DNA of 64,000 nt from Flectonema sp. DT1601 (taxonomy: Eukaryota; Euglenozoa; Diplonemea; Diplonemida; Diplonemidae), in the NCBI GenBank assembly GCA_964019425.1, contig OZ025789.1:1054001-1118000 (forward strand), in the 5' to 3' direction. A program made the translations under genes and the position numbers. Positions 54,990-64,000 of the stretch are shown one piece after another. The notes under the pieces are model-generated. The model did not search any database and was not told the origin of the DNA. It worked only from the letters and a program-made list of their open reading frames with translations. The first letter of the stretch is position 1. The number at the start of each line of letters is the position of its first letter.

Positions 54990-56636
54990 CCCTTTAAGCC
55001 CTGAAGGCCACTATAGTGGCCTTTCGCGTTTTTTTTTTTTTGACAAAGGGGAAAAATGTACCTTGTGAGTACAAGGGTGGAGCCAGAGCTGCCAAAAAAC
55101 GACAAATTTTATGTGGGATCGTGCTGCAAAAATCACCAGCTTTTTCTGAGAAAAAATTCATTTTTTTTTTTCTGCACTGGGAACAGTCTTAGCCAGGTTG
55201 CCCATGACTATCCCATGTTTTCGGCCAAAAAATAAAATCCCTAAAACTATTTCCCTCTGAAAATCCCTAAAAGCATTTCCCCTCTGAAATGGAGCAAGAA
55301 AATCACCAAGGTAAAACGACGCACGTTTCGGCGGTCCTTGCAGAACATGTCAGACCTGAAATTGATGAAGGAACTGCAGAAATTTGAACTTGTGTTCACC
55401 CCAAAGGTGATGAGATGATTTCGCACTGCAGCAACAACTAGGCACTCAATCTTAACGTAGCTGAACTCAAACTCTCTTTAGGACTCAATATCCTTGTGGG
55501 TCTCTGTAATAAACCAAATATCTCAGATTACAGGAACGGTACATCAGACCCAGCATACACACCCCACTTCGCTTCCTGAGATCGGTTCCTCTAAATTCGA
55601 ACCTATCTAAAGTTTTACACTGTCACCAACCCCGTACCTGCTGACAAGCTCTACAAAATCCGCAGCTTTTGGGAAACAATAGTTCCCAAATGGTCCGAGA
55701 TCAATAAGGCGGAGGCGCAGGGACGGGTGGAGAAGTTCTCTGCCTCGTACTTTCAGTCCTAGCACAATGTGCATCACATAAATTCAGGGGCAATCCAAAA
55801 GAAGTACATGTCTTCAGCACATTGCCTCTCGAGGAGAATTATGAGACAGCCACGTGATGGACTAAAATAAGGAAATCCATCAAAAAGTGACCATCGACTT
55901 ACCGGTACAGATCCATCAGTACAACAAACTAATGGGTGGTGTTGACCTCGTAGACGGTATCAGGGGGAAGGCAAGAAGAACTCTGATGACAAAACGCTGG
56001 ACCCTGAAAGTCTTTCACTACTTGTTAGAGATTTCTATCTTCAATGTTTTCACCCTCCAAAAGAAGTCTGAAAAAGACGTCGGGACATATGCTCAGTTCA
56101 AAAAAAGGCCATGTTCTCAACTTATTGATCATGGAACACACCAAACTCACACAAAATGTCACTACCTACGAAAATTTGATATTTTTGGGGACTGCAGTTC
56201 ACGGATTTGTTCTCAAAAAAAGTAAGGTCATCGACTTCTTGTTCAAAAAGCGAGGTTTTCTTATGCGTGGATCCCTGCTTCGAACAATATCACGAAAATA
56301 TTGACAAGTATTCAGCCCCTGTTTGCAACAACCATACCTTTGCTACACACAATCATATCCCACCGAAAAACATGAAACGGAAGCACTCTACTCCTACAAC
56401 ATTGCCAAAATCAAAGCGAACCCAGGGGTCCTAAGCAACAGTGTTTTTTTAGGCTGTTGTTGCATTTTCTCAAGTTATTTTGGCCCCCTTGCGGGCTGAC
56501 CTCAGTTTTTTTTCAATGCGCGGGGGGGTGTCTTTCACCCTGTAATTTTTTTGTATTTTTCCCCACACCCCTTTTCCCCTTTGTCAATTTTTTCGATTTT
56601 TCTCAAAAACAGGGTTTTCAGCCTCTTATTAAAGGG
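54990..56636 (+). mobile_element. piggyBac-type transposon, degenerate, with TTAA duplications
   Basis: TTAA at 54986-54989 and 56637-56640; the ends are CCCTTTAAG and TTAAAGGG. A perfect 20-bp palindrome AAGGCCACTATAGTGGCCTT lies at 55004-55023. Transposase remnants: 55610-55720 (ADKLYKIRSFWETI), 55887-56225 (IHQYNKLMGGVDLVDG) and a Cys/Lys-rich end at 56207-56434. The target is the junction of the MULE right end and a hairpin array, so piggyBac arrived after both. Confidence 0.88.
55600..56434 (+). pseudogene. piggyBac transposase remnant (DDE_Tnp_1_7 type)
   Basis: The clearest piece (55887-56225) has QYNKLMGGVDLVDG, the signature that carries the last catalytic Asp of piggyBac transposases, then RRTLMTKRWTLKVFHYLLE, as in the family's RxxKRWxxxxFxxLL helix. 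An upstream piece encodes NPVPADKLYKIRSF, matching the conserved KIRP region. The pieces lie in different frames with several stops between, so the gene is dead. The first two catalytic Asp regions are not recognisable to me. Confidence 0.8.
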
Positions 56637-56640
56637 TTAA

Positions 56641-57376
56641 AGAAAAAAAACGGAAAATAGAAATTAGTCGACAAAGTCGAACGATAAAAAAAAAAACAAT
56701 GATAACATTGTTTATTCCTTTTTTTTTTTATTTTTATTCTTTTTATTTATTTTTAAAGAAAAAACAATCAGTTTAGCGTCTTGACCAGGACGGAAAATAG
56801 AAAGTAATCGACATAGTCGATTGATAAAAAACAATGATAACATTGTTTATTCTTTTTTTTTATTTTTTTTTATTATTCTTTTTTATTAATTTTGAAAAAA
56901 AAACAATCAGTTTAGCGTCTTGACCAGGACGGAAAATAGAAATTAGTCGACAAAGTCGATCGATAAAAAACAATGATAACATTGTTTATTCTTTTTTTTT
57001 TTTTTATATTCTTTTTATTTATTTTTAAAAGAAAAAAAAAACGGAAAGTAGAAATTAGTCGACAAAGTCGATCGATAAAAAAACAATGATAACATCGTTT
57101 ATTCTTTTTTATTTTTATTTTTTTATATTCTTTTTATTAATTTTTAAAAAAAAAAATAATCAGTTTAGCGTCTTGACCAGGACGGAAAATAGAAAGTAAT
57201 CGACATAGTCGATCGATAAAAAAAACAATGATAACATTGTTTATTCTTTTTTTTTTTTTTAATCCTTTTTATTTATTTTTTAAAGAAAAAAAAACGGAAA
57301 ATAGAAATTAGTCGACAAAGTCGAACGATAAAAAAACAATGATAACATTGTTTATTCTTTTTTTTTATTTTTTTTT
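56641..57376 (+). repeat. Hairpin array (about 6 units)
   Basis: Forward orientation, with long and short units mixed. It begins with the short type directly after the piggyBac TTAA and ends in a T run at about 57376. Two units combine the short type's AAATTAGTCGACAAAG with the long type's TCGATCGAT, i.e. recombinant units. Confidence 0.9.
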
Positions 57377-57916
57377 ACTGTGTTCCATCGGGTACTGCCT
57401 ATGCGTTTAAGTTGCAGAGGGCTTCCCTTTCGACCCTTCTGCACCTCAAGGAACAACTCCTTCCTTTTGGGGGTTGCCAGGTTAAGTTACTGTAGTTTGA
57501 CAGGGAACTTTGTAAGACATATTTTAAGAACCTGGGGGGGGGGGGGTAAATTAAGGAGGGGAAATTTGGATTTATGCAGTTTTGACACCTCTTACCTTAT
57601 ATCCTTGCTCTGTTCACAGATTTAGCTGCTAATATACCAAAAGACCCCAAAAAAACCCAAACAAGACTGGTTACTAGCTTTTTTAATTAAAAAAATTTTT
57701 TTTTACTCCCCTTCAAGTAATTTTTTTTTTTTTTTTTTACATTCTGAGAGAATAAATTTTTTTTCAAAAAATTCAAAAAAAATGCTTTCAAGCTCCACAG
57801 TGCCAGTTTCTCAATTTTCCACTGCTTTATTTTCAACAACTTTCCATTTTTTTTCTAAAAAAATTCCAAAAAAATACCAAAAATGAGGTATTTTTTGTTT
57901 GAAATTTTTTTTTCAA
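57377..57916. other. Non-coding, low-complexity stretch
   Basis: I see no gene. Contains a G run (about 57533-57547) and T- and A-rich DNA. Confidence 0.5.
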
Positions 57917-58108
57917 AAAAGCTAAAAAAAAGCTAAAAAAAGCTAAAAAAAAGCTAAAAAAAGCTAAAAAAAAGCTAAAAAAAGCTAAAAAAAGCTAAAA
58001 AAAGCTAAAAAAAGCTAAAAAAAGCTAAAAAAAGCTAAAAAAAGCTAAAAAAAGCTAAAAAAAGCTAAAAAAAGCTAAAAAAAGCTAAAAAAAGCTAAAA
58101 AAAGCTAA
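57917..58108 (+). repeat. Microsatellite (AGCTAAAAAA)n, about 20 repeats
   Basis: Tandem 9-10-bp units with a core AGCTAAAAA, decaying into AGCTTTAGCTTAGCT to about 58150, where the orientation flips and makes short inverted repeats. Confidence 0.95.
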
Positions 58109-58184
58109 ATAGCTTTAGCTTAGCTCTAAAAAGCTTAGCTTTAGCTTTAGCTTTTTGCACAAGTATGCCTGAAGACGTCGGTAA

Positions 58185-58365
58185 GCAAGGTGGAGCTGGG
58201 TTTGATAAAGAAAGAGCAGCGGGTAAAAGAGCACAAACGTCTCGCTGCTATGAGAAGTGGTCAAGGGCAGGTGAAATCTGGGAGACCAACCATCTTAACC
58301 ACTGATGAGGAAGCGGGTGCTCGATTTAATTGAGAATATCCGTGCCTATGGTGGCTGTGTGTTTG
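58185..58365 (+). pseudogene. DDE-transposase N-terminal scrap (HTH region)
   Basis: Plus-strand reading gives KKEQRVKEHKRLAAMRSGQ, then SGRPTILTTDEEA. After a one-base frame change it gives VLDLIENIRAYGGC. The RPT-LT-EE-L-I arrangement is typical of the linker after the HTH in pogo/Tc-like and related transposases. Too short to assign a family. Confidence 0.4.
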
Positions 58366-58376
58366 CTTCTCTGGTT

Positions 58377-59290
58377 TCAAGCACAGGTGATGTTGAACTT
58401 CGGATTCCGTCTTTTCGCGTTAGCGTGCGAGGTGCAGTTGTAGTTGTCTGAGGAGCACGCCTTGTCGGTTCTTGTATTCCCGAAGTGCTTGTATTTCCGG
58501 AGGCATGCGATGCAGATGTTGCCTTTTCTCCCACTCCGATCTAACGTCCTCATTACCGGTCCTGGCAAATCCGCGACGACATACTCAGCTGGCATCTCGT
58601 GGCATGTGTGACACTTCATTGAGAGAAGTTTAAGCTGGTGCTGAAGGGAATAATAAGTGTAGTTACGAGAAAAAATGCCAATCTCTGATGCATTTCCCTT
58701 TTTTTTCCAGAAAAAATTAAATGCAGCAACAGGATTAACTTTTCCGTGCCGACAGTGACATTCTCTTAGTAGCAAGAGGAAGTGAGGATGGATTCTGATT
58801 GGTAGCTTTATTCTCAACAGATAATCCGTTTAGTAGCTGCTTGTCTTTCTCAAGGGAGGCTGACATCGCATTAAAGTAAAATAAAAATAGTACATAAAAC
58901 ATTCGTTCTTTCATTTGTTCTAGTTCGTTTTCTAAGATTTGGCATTTCAAGGAAAGTTTCCGCCTTATTCTTCCATCTTTTTCATTGTACAAGGGGGGTT
59001 TGAGAACCAATGTCAGATTGACTTTTTATCGCCACAGCAAAATCAGCAGGAAGTGTTTGCGATCCACTTGACATGAGTTCAGGTGGGGGAGTCTGGAAAG
59101 AGAAGGAAGAAAGAGAAGAGAAGGATAAGGAGAGTCCAGTGAGCTCATCCTCGTCAAGCAAAGAAGAAGGGGCTGGGGAGGAAGAACCTTTGGCAATAAG
59201 TAGAATAGAAAGAGCCGATGCATAACAAGTTTGCCAAATAAAACATTTCTCAAGCCACGATCTTTCAATGGTGAGCTTTTCGATCGTTTT
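58377..59290 (-). pseudogene. Probable host gene fragment: coiled coil and CxxC zinc-binding end
   Basis: Minus-strand pieces look coding: an acidic, Ser-rich part (SSPAPSSLLDEDELTGL, 59270-59010), a coiled coil (RRKLSLKCQILENELEQMK, 58980-58880; SLEKDKQLLNGLSVENK, to 58740) and a Cys-rich end (MKCHTCHEMPAEYV, GNICIACLRKYKH, 58640-58380). Gaps have intron-like ends, for example GTTAAT to CCCTTCAG (about 58745-58642). A C6 run near 59000 separates two frames. I do not recognise the protein. LINE L4 lies directly upstream in the same orientation and may have broken the gene. Confidence 0.4.
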
Positions 59291-59350
59291 TAGTTTTATT
59301 ACTTTGTGGGTTTTGACTTCTTCTGCAGGGAAGATTTCTTTACCATCTTT

Positions 59351-60803
59351 TTACAAAACTTGAAGTGGCAGGGGTTCTTCTTTAATGCTGTGCATTAGTG
59401 GTCTTGAATGCCACGTAGGGAGGTTCCTGGTTTGAAACAGAACATATGAGCACTGTCTGGTGATTCTGGTACACTCACAAAATAAAGCTTTTGTAGGTTG
59501 CAGAGGGGAACCAATGTGGCGTGTCCAGATGTTCAACTGGTCCATACAAATGTTTCCTCTAACACCAACTTCGATAGTATAAATGTTACAGTCGAAGCCA
59601 TTAGCGATGATCGAGTTTCTCAGACTTAAGTATTTATTTTCTTTTAAGACGTGAGAAGTTTCAAAACGATCTTCATTGGGACACGTTAATTCCAGAATCA
59701 GTGCTCTTTTTGCGAAAATTGAATAAATAAAAATGTCAGGTCTCTGAGAGGAAGAGACATGACAAACTTCAAGGGGAATAATCAATCGCTTATCGCCAAC
59801 ATCACCGAGGATGATCCAGTCGTTTGCTAAAGAAAGTTCCCCTGTTTCTTTTGAAATTTTTTGCAGGGGTTTCACTTCACCTGAGTTTAAAAAGGTTTTA
59901 GAGGGAGGGGGGAAAGCTTCTTTTCTTTTGTTGGCTTTTTTAATTAACTCGTTTAAAAATATAACAATGCGTTTCAATACGCTATCATGACGCCGCGTGA
60001 ACCTCCCTTGTGATAAAGAAACAAGGCAACCAGTTAGAACATGACGAAGGGTAGGGTTCACTTTGCCACACAGGACACAATGTTGATCTACATTAATGAT
60101 GTTCCATCTCTTTAAATTGTCATGAGAAGGGAGGGTGTTTGTTGTTGCCTTCAATTGGAATGTAATATATGCAGGATTTCCTTCCCTAAGGACTTTATTC
60201 CAAGTGAAGTCATTTAACATGCACTTAGACCATTCCCTCCATTGTCCTTGTACTTGTAATTTATCCAAAGAGTTTAGGAGTTCATCTGTGGCTTCCACTT
60301 CAAAGCGCTTGAGAAGATCAGGACGAGTAGTACGTAGATCGCGCAATCGATGACCGAGGCCAGCCGATTGTTTTGCGAGAGAACGGTAAGAAAAAAACTT
60401 AATTACGCGCTCCCATTCTGTAGAGGCTGAATACTTTTTCGACCAATTGGACAATTTCTCAATAATAACATTATAAACACCCTGCATGTCAGAATCCTGG
60501 GAGGATCTGAGGATGTCTAATTTTACCGATTGCGCTTGTTTATAAAGTGTCTCGACTCTTTTTGTCTGAGACCAACAGTGTTCTTTGAACCAGTAAAAAA
60601 GGATAACAGTTTTCGCAGAGCGGACAAATCCCCACCATTTTTTTAGGTAGGGTTTGACAATCTTGTCAATTTTCTTAGCGAAGGGGAGAGATAAATCATG
60701 GATCATCAAACTCCACGTTAACCTTGATAATAACAAGTGTTGAACAGACCAAGCCTTCTGAAAACCGTAAAGTGGCATGGCGTCGACCTTTTTCAGGAAG
60801 TTT
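59351..60803 (-). CDS. LINE L4: RT thumb, CCHC knuckle and restriction-like endonuclease (5'-truncated)
   Basis: Minus-strand frame of 475 codons from MPLYGFQKAW (the truncation point is about 60803, typical of incomplete LINE insertion). The first ~190 residues match the end of L2/L3 at roughly 90% by eye. Then a CCHC knuckle CVLCGKVNPTLRHVLTGC (about residue 225) and a PD-(D/E)xK-like domain with QRPDIFIYSIFAKRALILEL (about 345-365). This knuckle-plus-nuclease end identifies LINEs of the R2/NeSL/CRE type, which often choose specific target sites. It supplies the C-terminal half missing from L2 and L3. The 3' end beyond 59351 is not resolved. Confidence 0.88.
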
Positions 60804-60890
60804 CGTGCGCAAACAAAACCATTATAACACTCGATAGTTTTACTTCAGGTTTACAATTAAGCCAATTCCTTTTACAGACTTAGGAAAAAA

Positions 60891-61451
60891 ATGCTTGAGC
60901 AAAGTAGTTTTCGGGAGGGGGAAGGACGCAGGAGTATTGCTTGTGCTGTGGCAGTTGCGTATTTCGCATGGTTCTGCTTTGGGTTTATAACTGGTGCTCA
61001 CTGGGGTGTACTCGCATGTTACACGAATGGTGCATTGGTTCATATGTTTGTATTTTGGGTGTTGGCTGGAATCTTTGTTGCCTTTCGATACCCGCTGCCG
61101 AGTTGGTCTAAACACTGTACGGATAACAGTACTATGAGTAGGGATTGTTTGTTCGAAGAACAAGACTCGAGGTACGCGTTTTTTTACGTGACACACATCA
61201 TGATTCTCGTTTTCGTATTTGTTCTCTACTTTGCGCAAGGTTGCATGTTATACAGCTGGGTAAAAGCGACTCTCCGTAGTGAGCAAATAGATTCTGAAGA
61301 TCCTGAAGACCCCAAACCTCATCAAGATGAACAACAAAAACTCCGTTTTTGCTGCAGCAGCTATCACCATAAATTTACGTACTTACTTGCTTTAGTGGTA
61401 ACTATTTTAATTGTGGGTATTTGGTGTGCGATACCGTGGACGATTGGTTAG
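60891..61451 (+). CDS. Four-helix membrane protein, unknown function
   Basis: A 186-codon frame from ATG 60891. Hydrophobic segments at about residues 15-40, 46-66, 92-118 and 162-184; a Cys-containing polar loop (CTDNSTMSRDCLF) between helices 2 and 3; an acidic stretch SEDPEDPKPHQDEQQ before helix 4. The two Cys of the loop could pair if it faces outside. No family recognised. The gene lies just beyond the truncated 5' end of LINE L4 and 440 bp before a secreted protein gene on the same strand. An intron cannot be excluded. Confidence 0.6.
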   Translation: MLEQSSFREGEGRRSIACAVAVAYFAWFCFGFITGAHWGVLACYTNGALVHMFVFWVLAGIFVAFRYPLPSWSKHCTDNSTMSRDCLFEEQDSRYAFFYVTHIMILVFVFVLYFAQGCMLYSWVKATLRSEQIDSEDPEDPKPHQDEQQKLRFCCSSYHHKFTYLLALVVTILIVGIWCAIPWTIG

Positions 61452-61888
61452 AAACTCTTTGGAACTAATAGTTTCAACTTACTTGCTGGCTGCCATGATG
61501 ATCCCGGCTGAAGATCATCTTACCTTACTGTCCTCCTTTAACTGTGCTACGTTATCATATTTAACTGCCTTGCACTCTTATTTCCTCTTCATTTAGTCAG
61601 CTTCCTCTCAAGTACAGAAGCAACTCGTGTTTCATGTTTTGAAACCATAAATCAAGAAGATTGTGGGTCAAAGAGCGACGCTTAAGTCGGCTCTCAACTT
61701 AATTGTTTTATAAAATTCGACAACTGGATCTTAAGTTTATGGAAGGCAATTGCTTTCCGACAGCTTTTTATTATCTAGTTTTGAAACTTTTCTCTGTTTA
61801 AAAGGTTGATTCTACAAATTCTATCAAACAACGAGATGCAGCTTAAAAAGGGAAACTTTTCATTCTTTCTACAGTTTACTCATAAATA
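61452..61888. promoter_or_regulatory. Intergenic region upstream of the EGF-type gene
   Basis: About 440 bp with no long frame on the coding strand beyond a 61-codon open stretch (61411-61596) that overlaps the previous gene. It should hold the 3' end of the membrane protein gene and the promoter of the secreted protein gene. No motif is recognised with confidence. Confidence 0.4.
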
Positions 61889-64000
61889 ATGAGGCATATC
61901 ATCCAACTGATACTAATGATGGGTTCACTTTTTTTGAGGTGTTCTGCTCAATCGTGCTATGGAAAACAAGATCCCGAAGCTTGCACCTACGGCAGGGGTG
62001 TCTGTGAGCAGAATGGTAGTTGTACCTGTCCAGTTGAGTATCTAGGTCTGCAATGCGAGGCAAAGCGGTATTGCTCAAAGAATTCGTATGTAGTTCTCTT
62101 TAATTTCATATGTTTGTCACATTTTTTCTAGAACACTTAGCTCGACTTAGTTTTTTACATGCTGTAGATCAATAATATGTAACATATCCAAACAACACAG
62201 AATCTCTACAGTGAGATTTGGTACGTTCACGATTCCGTTGACCGACTTTCCACGTCCCGAGAGAATTGAGTTTGTGGTCGGGGGAGTGACTGGCGGACTC
62301 TCATTTACGTACGCGTTGAAGTTTGGGAATACGGATCTGTTTCGCTTACAGAAGACTTGTGTAGACCACTCACGAGTTTGCAAGTGGACTATGAATCAAA
62401 TCCCGATAACATATAACGGAGAACCGATTACGTACACCAATACTCATGATGTTGTAATTATTACGATGCAATACCAGACTCCTTCCAGACCTCTAATGGG
62501 TCTCCATATCAATGGGAGAATTCATTACGCAGGGAACCTTCCTACCGGAACGCCGGAGATCACCTCACCACTGACCGATAGTTATTTCAGCGGACCAGAG
62601 GTTAGAAGCATTGCTCACCTGTGTTATGGGTATGCTTCGATGATTGGGTCTTCTCTCGATCGAAATCAACAGGCAACGATCAACACTGGCCCTGCGGTAA
62701 TTCGCTTGACATTGGTCGAGAACAGGCATCACAGGGCGGGGTTCACCGAAGCTGACTTTCCAGGTGTGCTTGCGTCAATCAAGGGCAGCACCCGTGACTG
62801 GCATCGGGAAGCTGAAACGATTGTTGGAGGGGGGGTCGTTGAGTTACATAGCAGTAAGCAATACTTGCATGTGAGACTGCAAAAACCGCTGTCGCTTTAC
62901 GCTCCGCAAATGAATGAATACATTCAGATCGAGTCGCAACCTATTGCTGGATTGGTATCGACGCCGATGTCAACAATGTGGATGACGATTCCGGGAACTT
63001 GTCCGCGTGATGTCCAGATGGCATCTTCGTTGACATTGTATGCTGCATCGACAATTGGTCCTGTCGGGGCGTGGACGGTGATCGAGTTTGATTACGTGTC
63101 GGGGCGCAGTGTGGCTCAGTTCGAGGTGGAGGTTGGTTTCTCTATCTTTTCAATGGTCAAGTGGAGATTGGCTTTTTCCAAGTTCGGTGTTATCTCCGTG
63201 TTTTATGAAGGTGCTGGGGCAGCAGTTTTCAGCCCTGGGGTTGGACGCACTGTGCACATCAAACTCCAAATGGACTACGAGGGGGAGAAGTTCGTCTTAC
63301 ATGCGTTGGGGGAAACCCATGAGTATGCCTTTCCTGCGGTTGCTCCTGGTGGGGTAAAGGTGAATCGAGTTGTGAAGTCACAATGGTATGGAGGAAGTAT
63401 TGTAATTGATGACACTGGTCCCCGAACGATTGAGTCGAGGACTGAATTCACGGACATGTTCTACCGATGCCCTCATCAGGAACCTTATGTAAGAATGGAA
63501 CCATCAGTTCCTGTTTTGGACCAACCGCTCACACTCCACATCACCGAGGGTACGACGCCGCTATCGGTGAAGGATCGCGTTGTTGTGACAACCAAGATGG
63601 ACTGTTCGACTCTCACTACTCAAGAGATATTGGATGGATACTCAATTGTGATTCAATATAGAACCCCTTACCAGACACAGGTCACTATCCCTGCAAACAC
63701 TTTGTCCGACGGACAGGTGTACCATCTGTGCTGGTTCTCTGATCAAAAGGGATTTGGTGACCTGCAGCTGGGTGTGTATACTCGACTGGAGTTATTTAGA
63801 ATATTAACTGGGGTTACGGCTGTTCCGACTGCCGTGCCGACTGCCGTGCCAACTGCCGTGCCAACCGCCGCACCGATCGCCATTCCTACGACTGCGGTGC
63901 CTACCGCCGTGCCAACCGTCGCACCGACCGCGGTTCCGACAGCAGCACCGACACCGAGTGTCTGCTACGGAAAAACCGCTCCGGAGGTGTGCACTTTCGG
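61889..64000 (+). CDS. Large secreted EGF-type protein with Thr/Ala/Val/Pro linker, partial at 3' end
   Basis: Exon 1 (61889-62085) starts MRHIIQLILMMGSLFLRCSA, a good signal peptide, followed by an EGF-like module (CYGKQDPEACTYGRGVC, then CTCPVEYLGLQC). A 115-bp intron (62086-62200) starts GTATGT and ends AACACAG; joining exon 1 to 62201 keeps one open frame to base 64000, which strongly supports the splice. Exon 2 encodes ~480 residues rich in beta-type sequence with few Cys, including two similar stretches (FTIPLTDFPRPERI at the start, YRTPYQTQVTIPANTL near the end). Then ~15 copies of a T-A-V/A-P linker (63810-63960) and the start of a second CYGKTAPEVCTFG module. Likely a cell-surface or extracellular adhesion-type protein built of repeated modules; function unknown. 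Confidence 0.8.

Noticed and set aside
12780-57376. Hammerhead or other self-cleaving ribozyme in the array unit
   Set aside because: CTGATTG and GACGGAAA words hint at one, but I could not find the CTGATGA...GAAA core in the right order on either strand by eye. A covariance-model scan would settle it.

Overview
The window is eukaryotic DNA, almost certainly from a repeat-rich region of a protist genome. Evidence for a eukaryote: a GT-AG intron that keeps frame in a secreted EGF-type gene at the right end, LINEs, tyrosine-recombinase (YR) retrotransposons, Mutator- and piggyBac-type DNA transposons, tRNA-derived modules with A and B boxes, and very long A/T tracts. I cannot name the species or phylum from sequence alone. 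Only about the last 6 kb carries likely host genes; nearly everything else is mobile DNA nested in mobile DNA.

Layout. 1-2.7 kb: a minus-strand LINE (L1) split by a small structured element that I call S. 2.95-16.4 kb: a GC-rich minus-strand YR retroelement (A) opened by three insertions: a tandem array of 4.4 copies of a 1,540-bp noncoding unit, a 0.8-kb piece carrying a tRNA-like module, and an S element with a hairpin array. 16.4-18.3 kb: LINE L2. 18.3-21.2 kb: hairpin-array DNA split by a 1,670-bp Mutator-type non-autonomous element (Y) loaded with tRNA-like modules. 21.2-30.0 kb: YR retroelement B, opened by an array+S element and by a 1,540-family copy. 30.0-31.8 kb: LINE L3, a near-identical duplicate of the end of L2. 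31.8-36.2 kb: YR retroelement C, the best preserved. 36.2-52.3 kb: mostly S elements, long hairpin arrays and 1,540-family copies, plus a TA-flanked MITE. 52.3-55.0 kb: a Mutator-like transposase element whose terminal inverted repeat matches Y. 55.0-56.6 kb: a degenerate piggyBac with TTAA duplications. 56.6-58.3 kb: array, microsatellite and a DDE-transposase scrap. 58.4-60.8 kb: a probable host gene fragment and LINE L4. 60.9-64 kb: a four-helix membrane protein gene and a secreted EGF-type gene that runs off the window.

How the parts fit. The LINE encodes an RT with a C-terminal CCHC knuckle and a restriction-like endonuclease, so it belongs to the R2/NeSL/CRE-type assemblage. The three YR retroelements share the order gag - tyrosine recombinase - RT/RNase H, an order I recall as typical of trypanosomatid VIPER elements rather than DIRS or Ngaro. 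B and C carry an antisense tRNA-like module in the terminal 'A' repeat. The S element, its ~115-140-bp array unit and the 1,540-bp unit are noncoding, but they share stem-loops whose stems differ by compensatory base changes. That points to selection on folded RNA or on palindromic DNA, and is the most unusual signal in the window.
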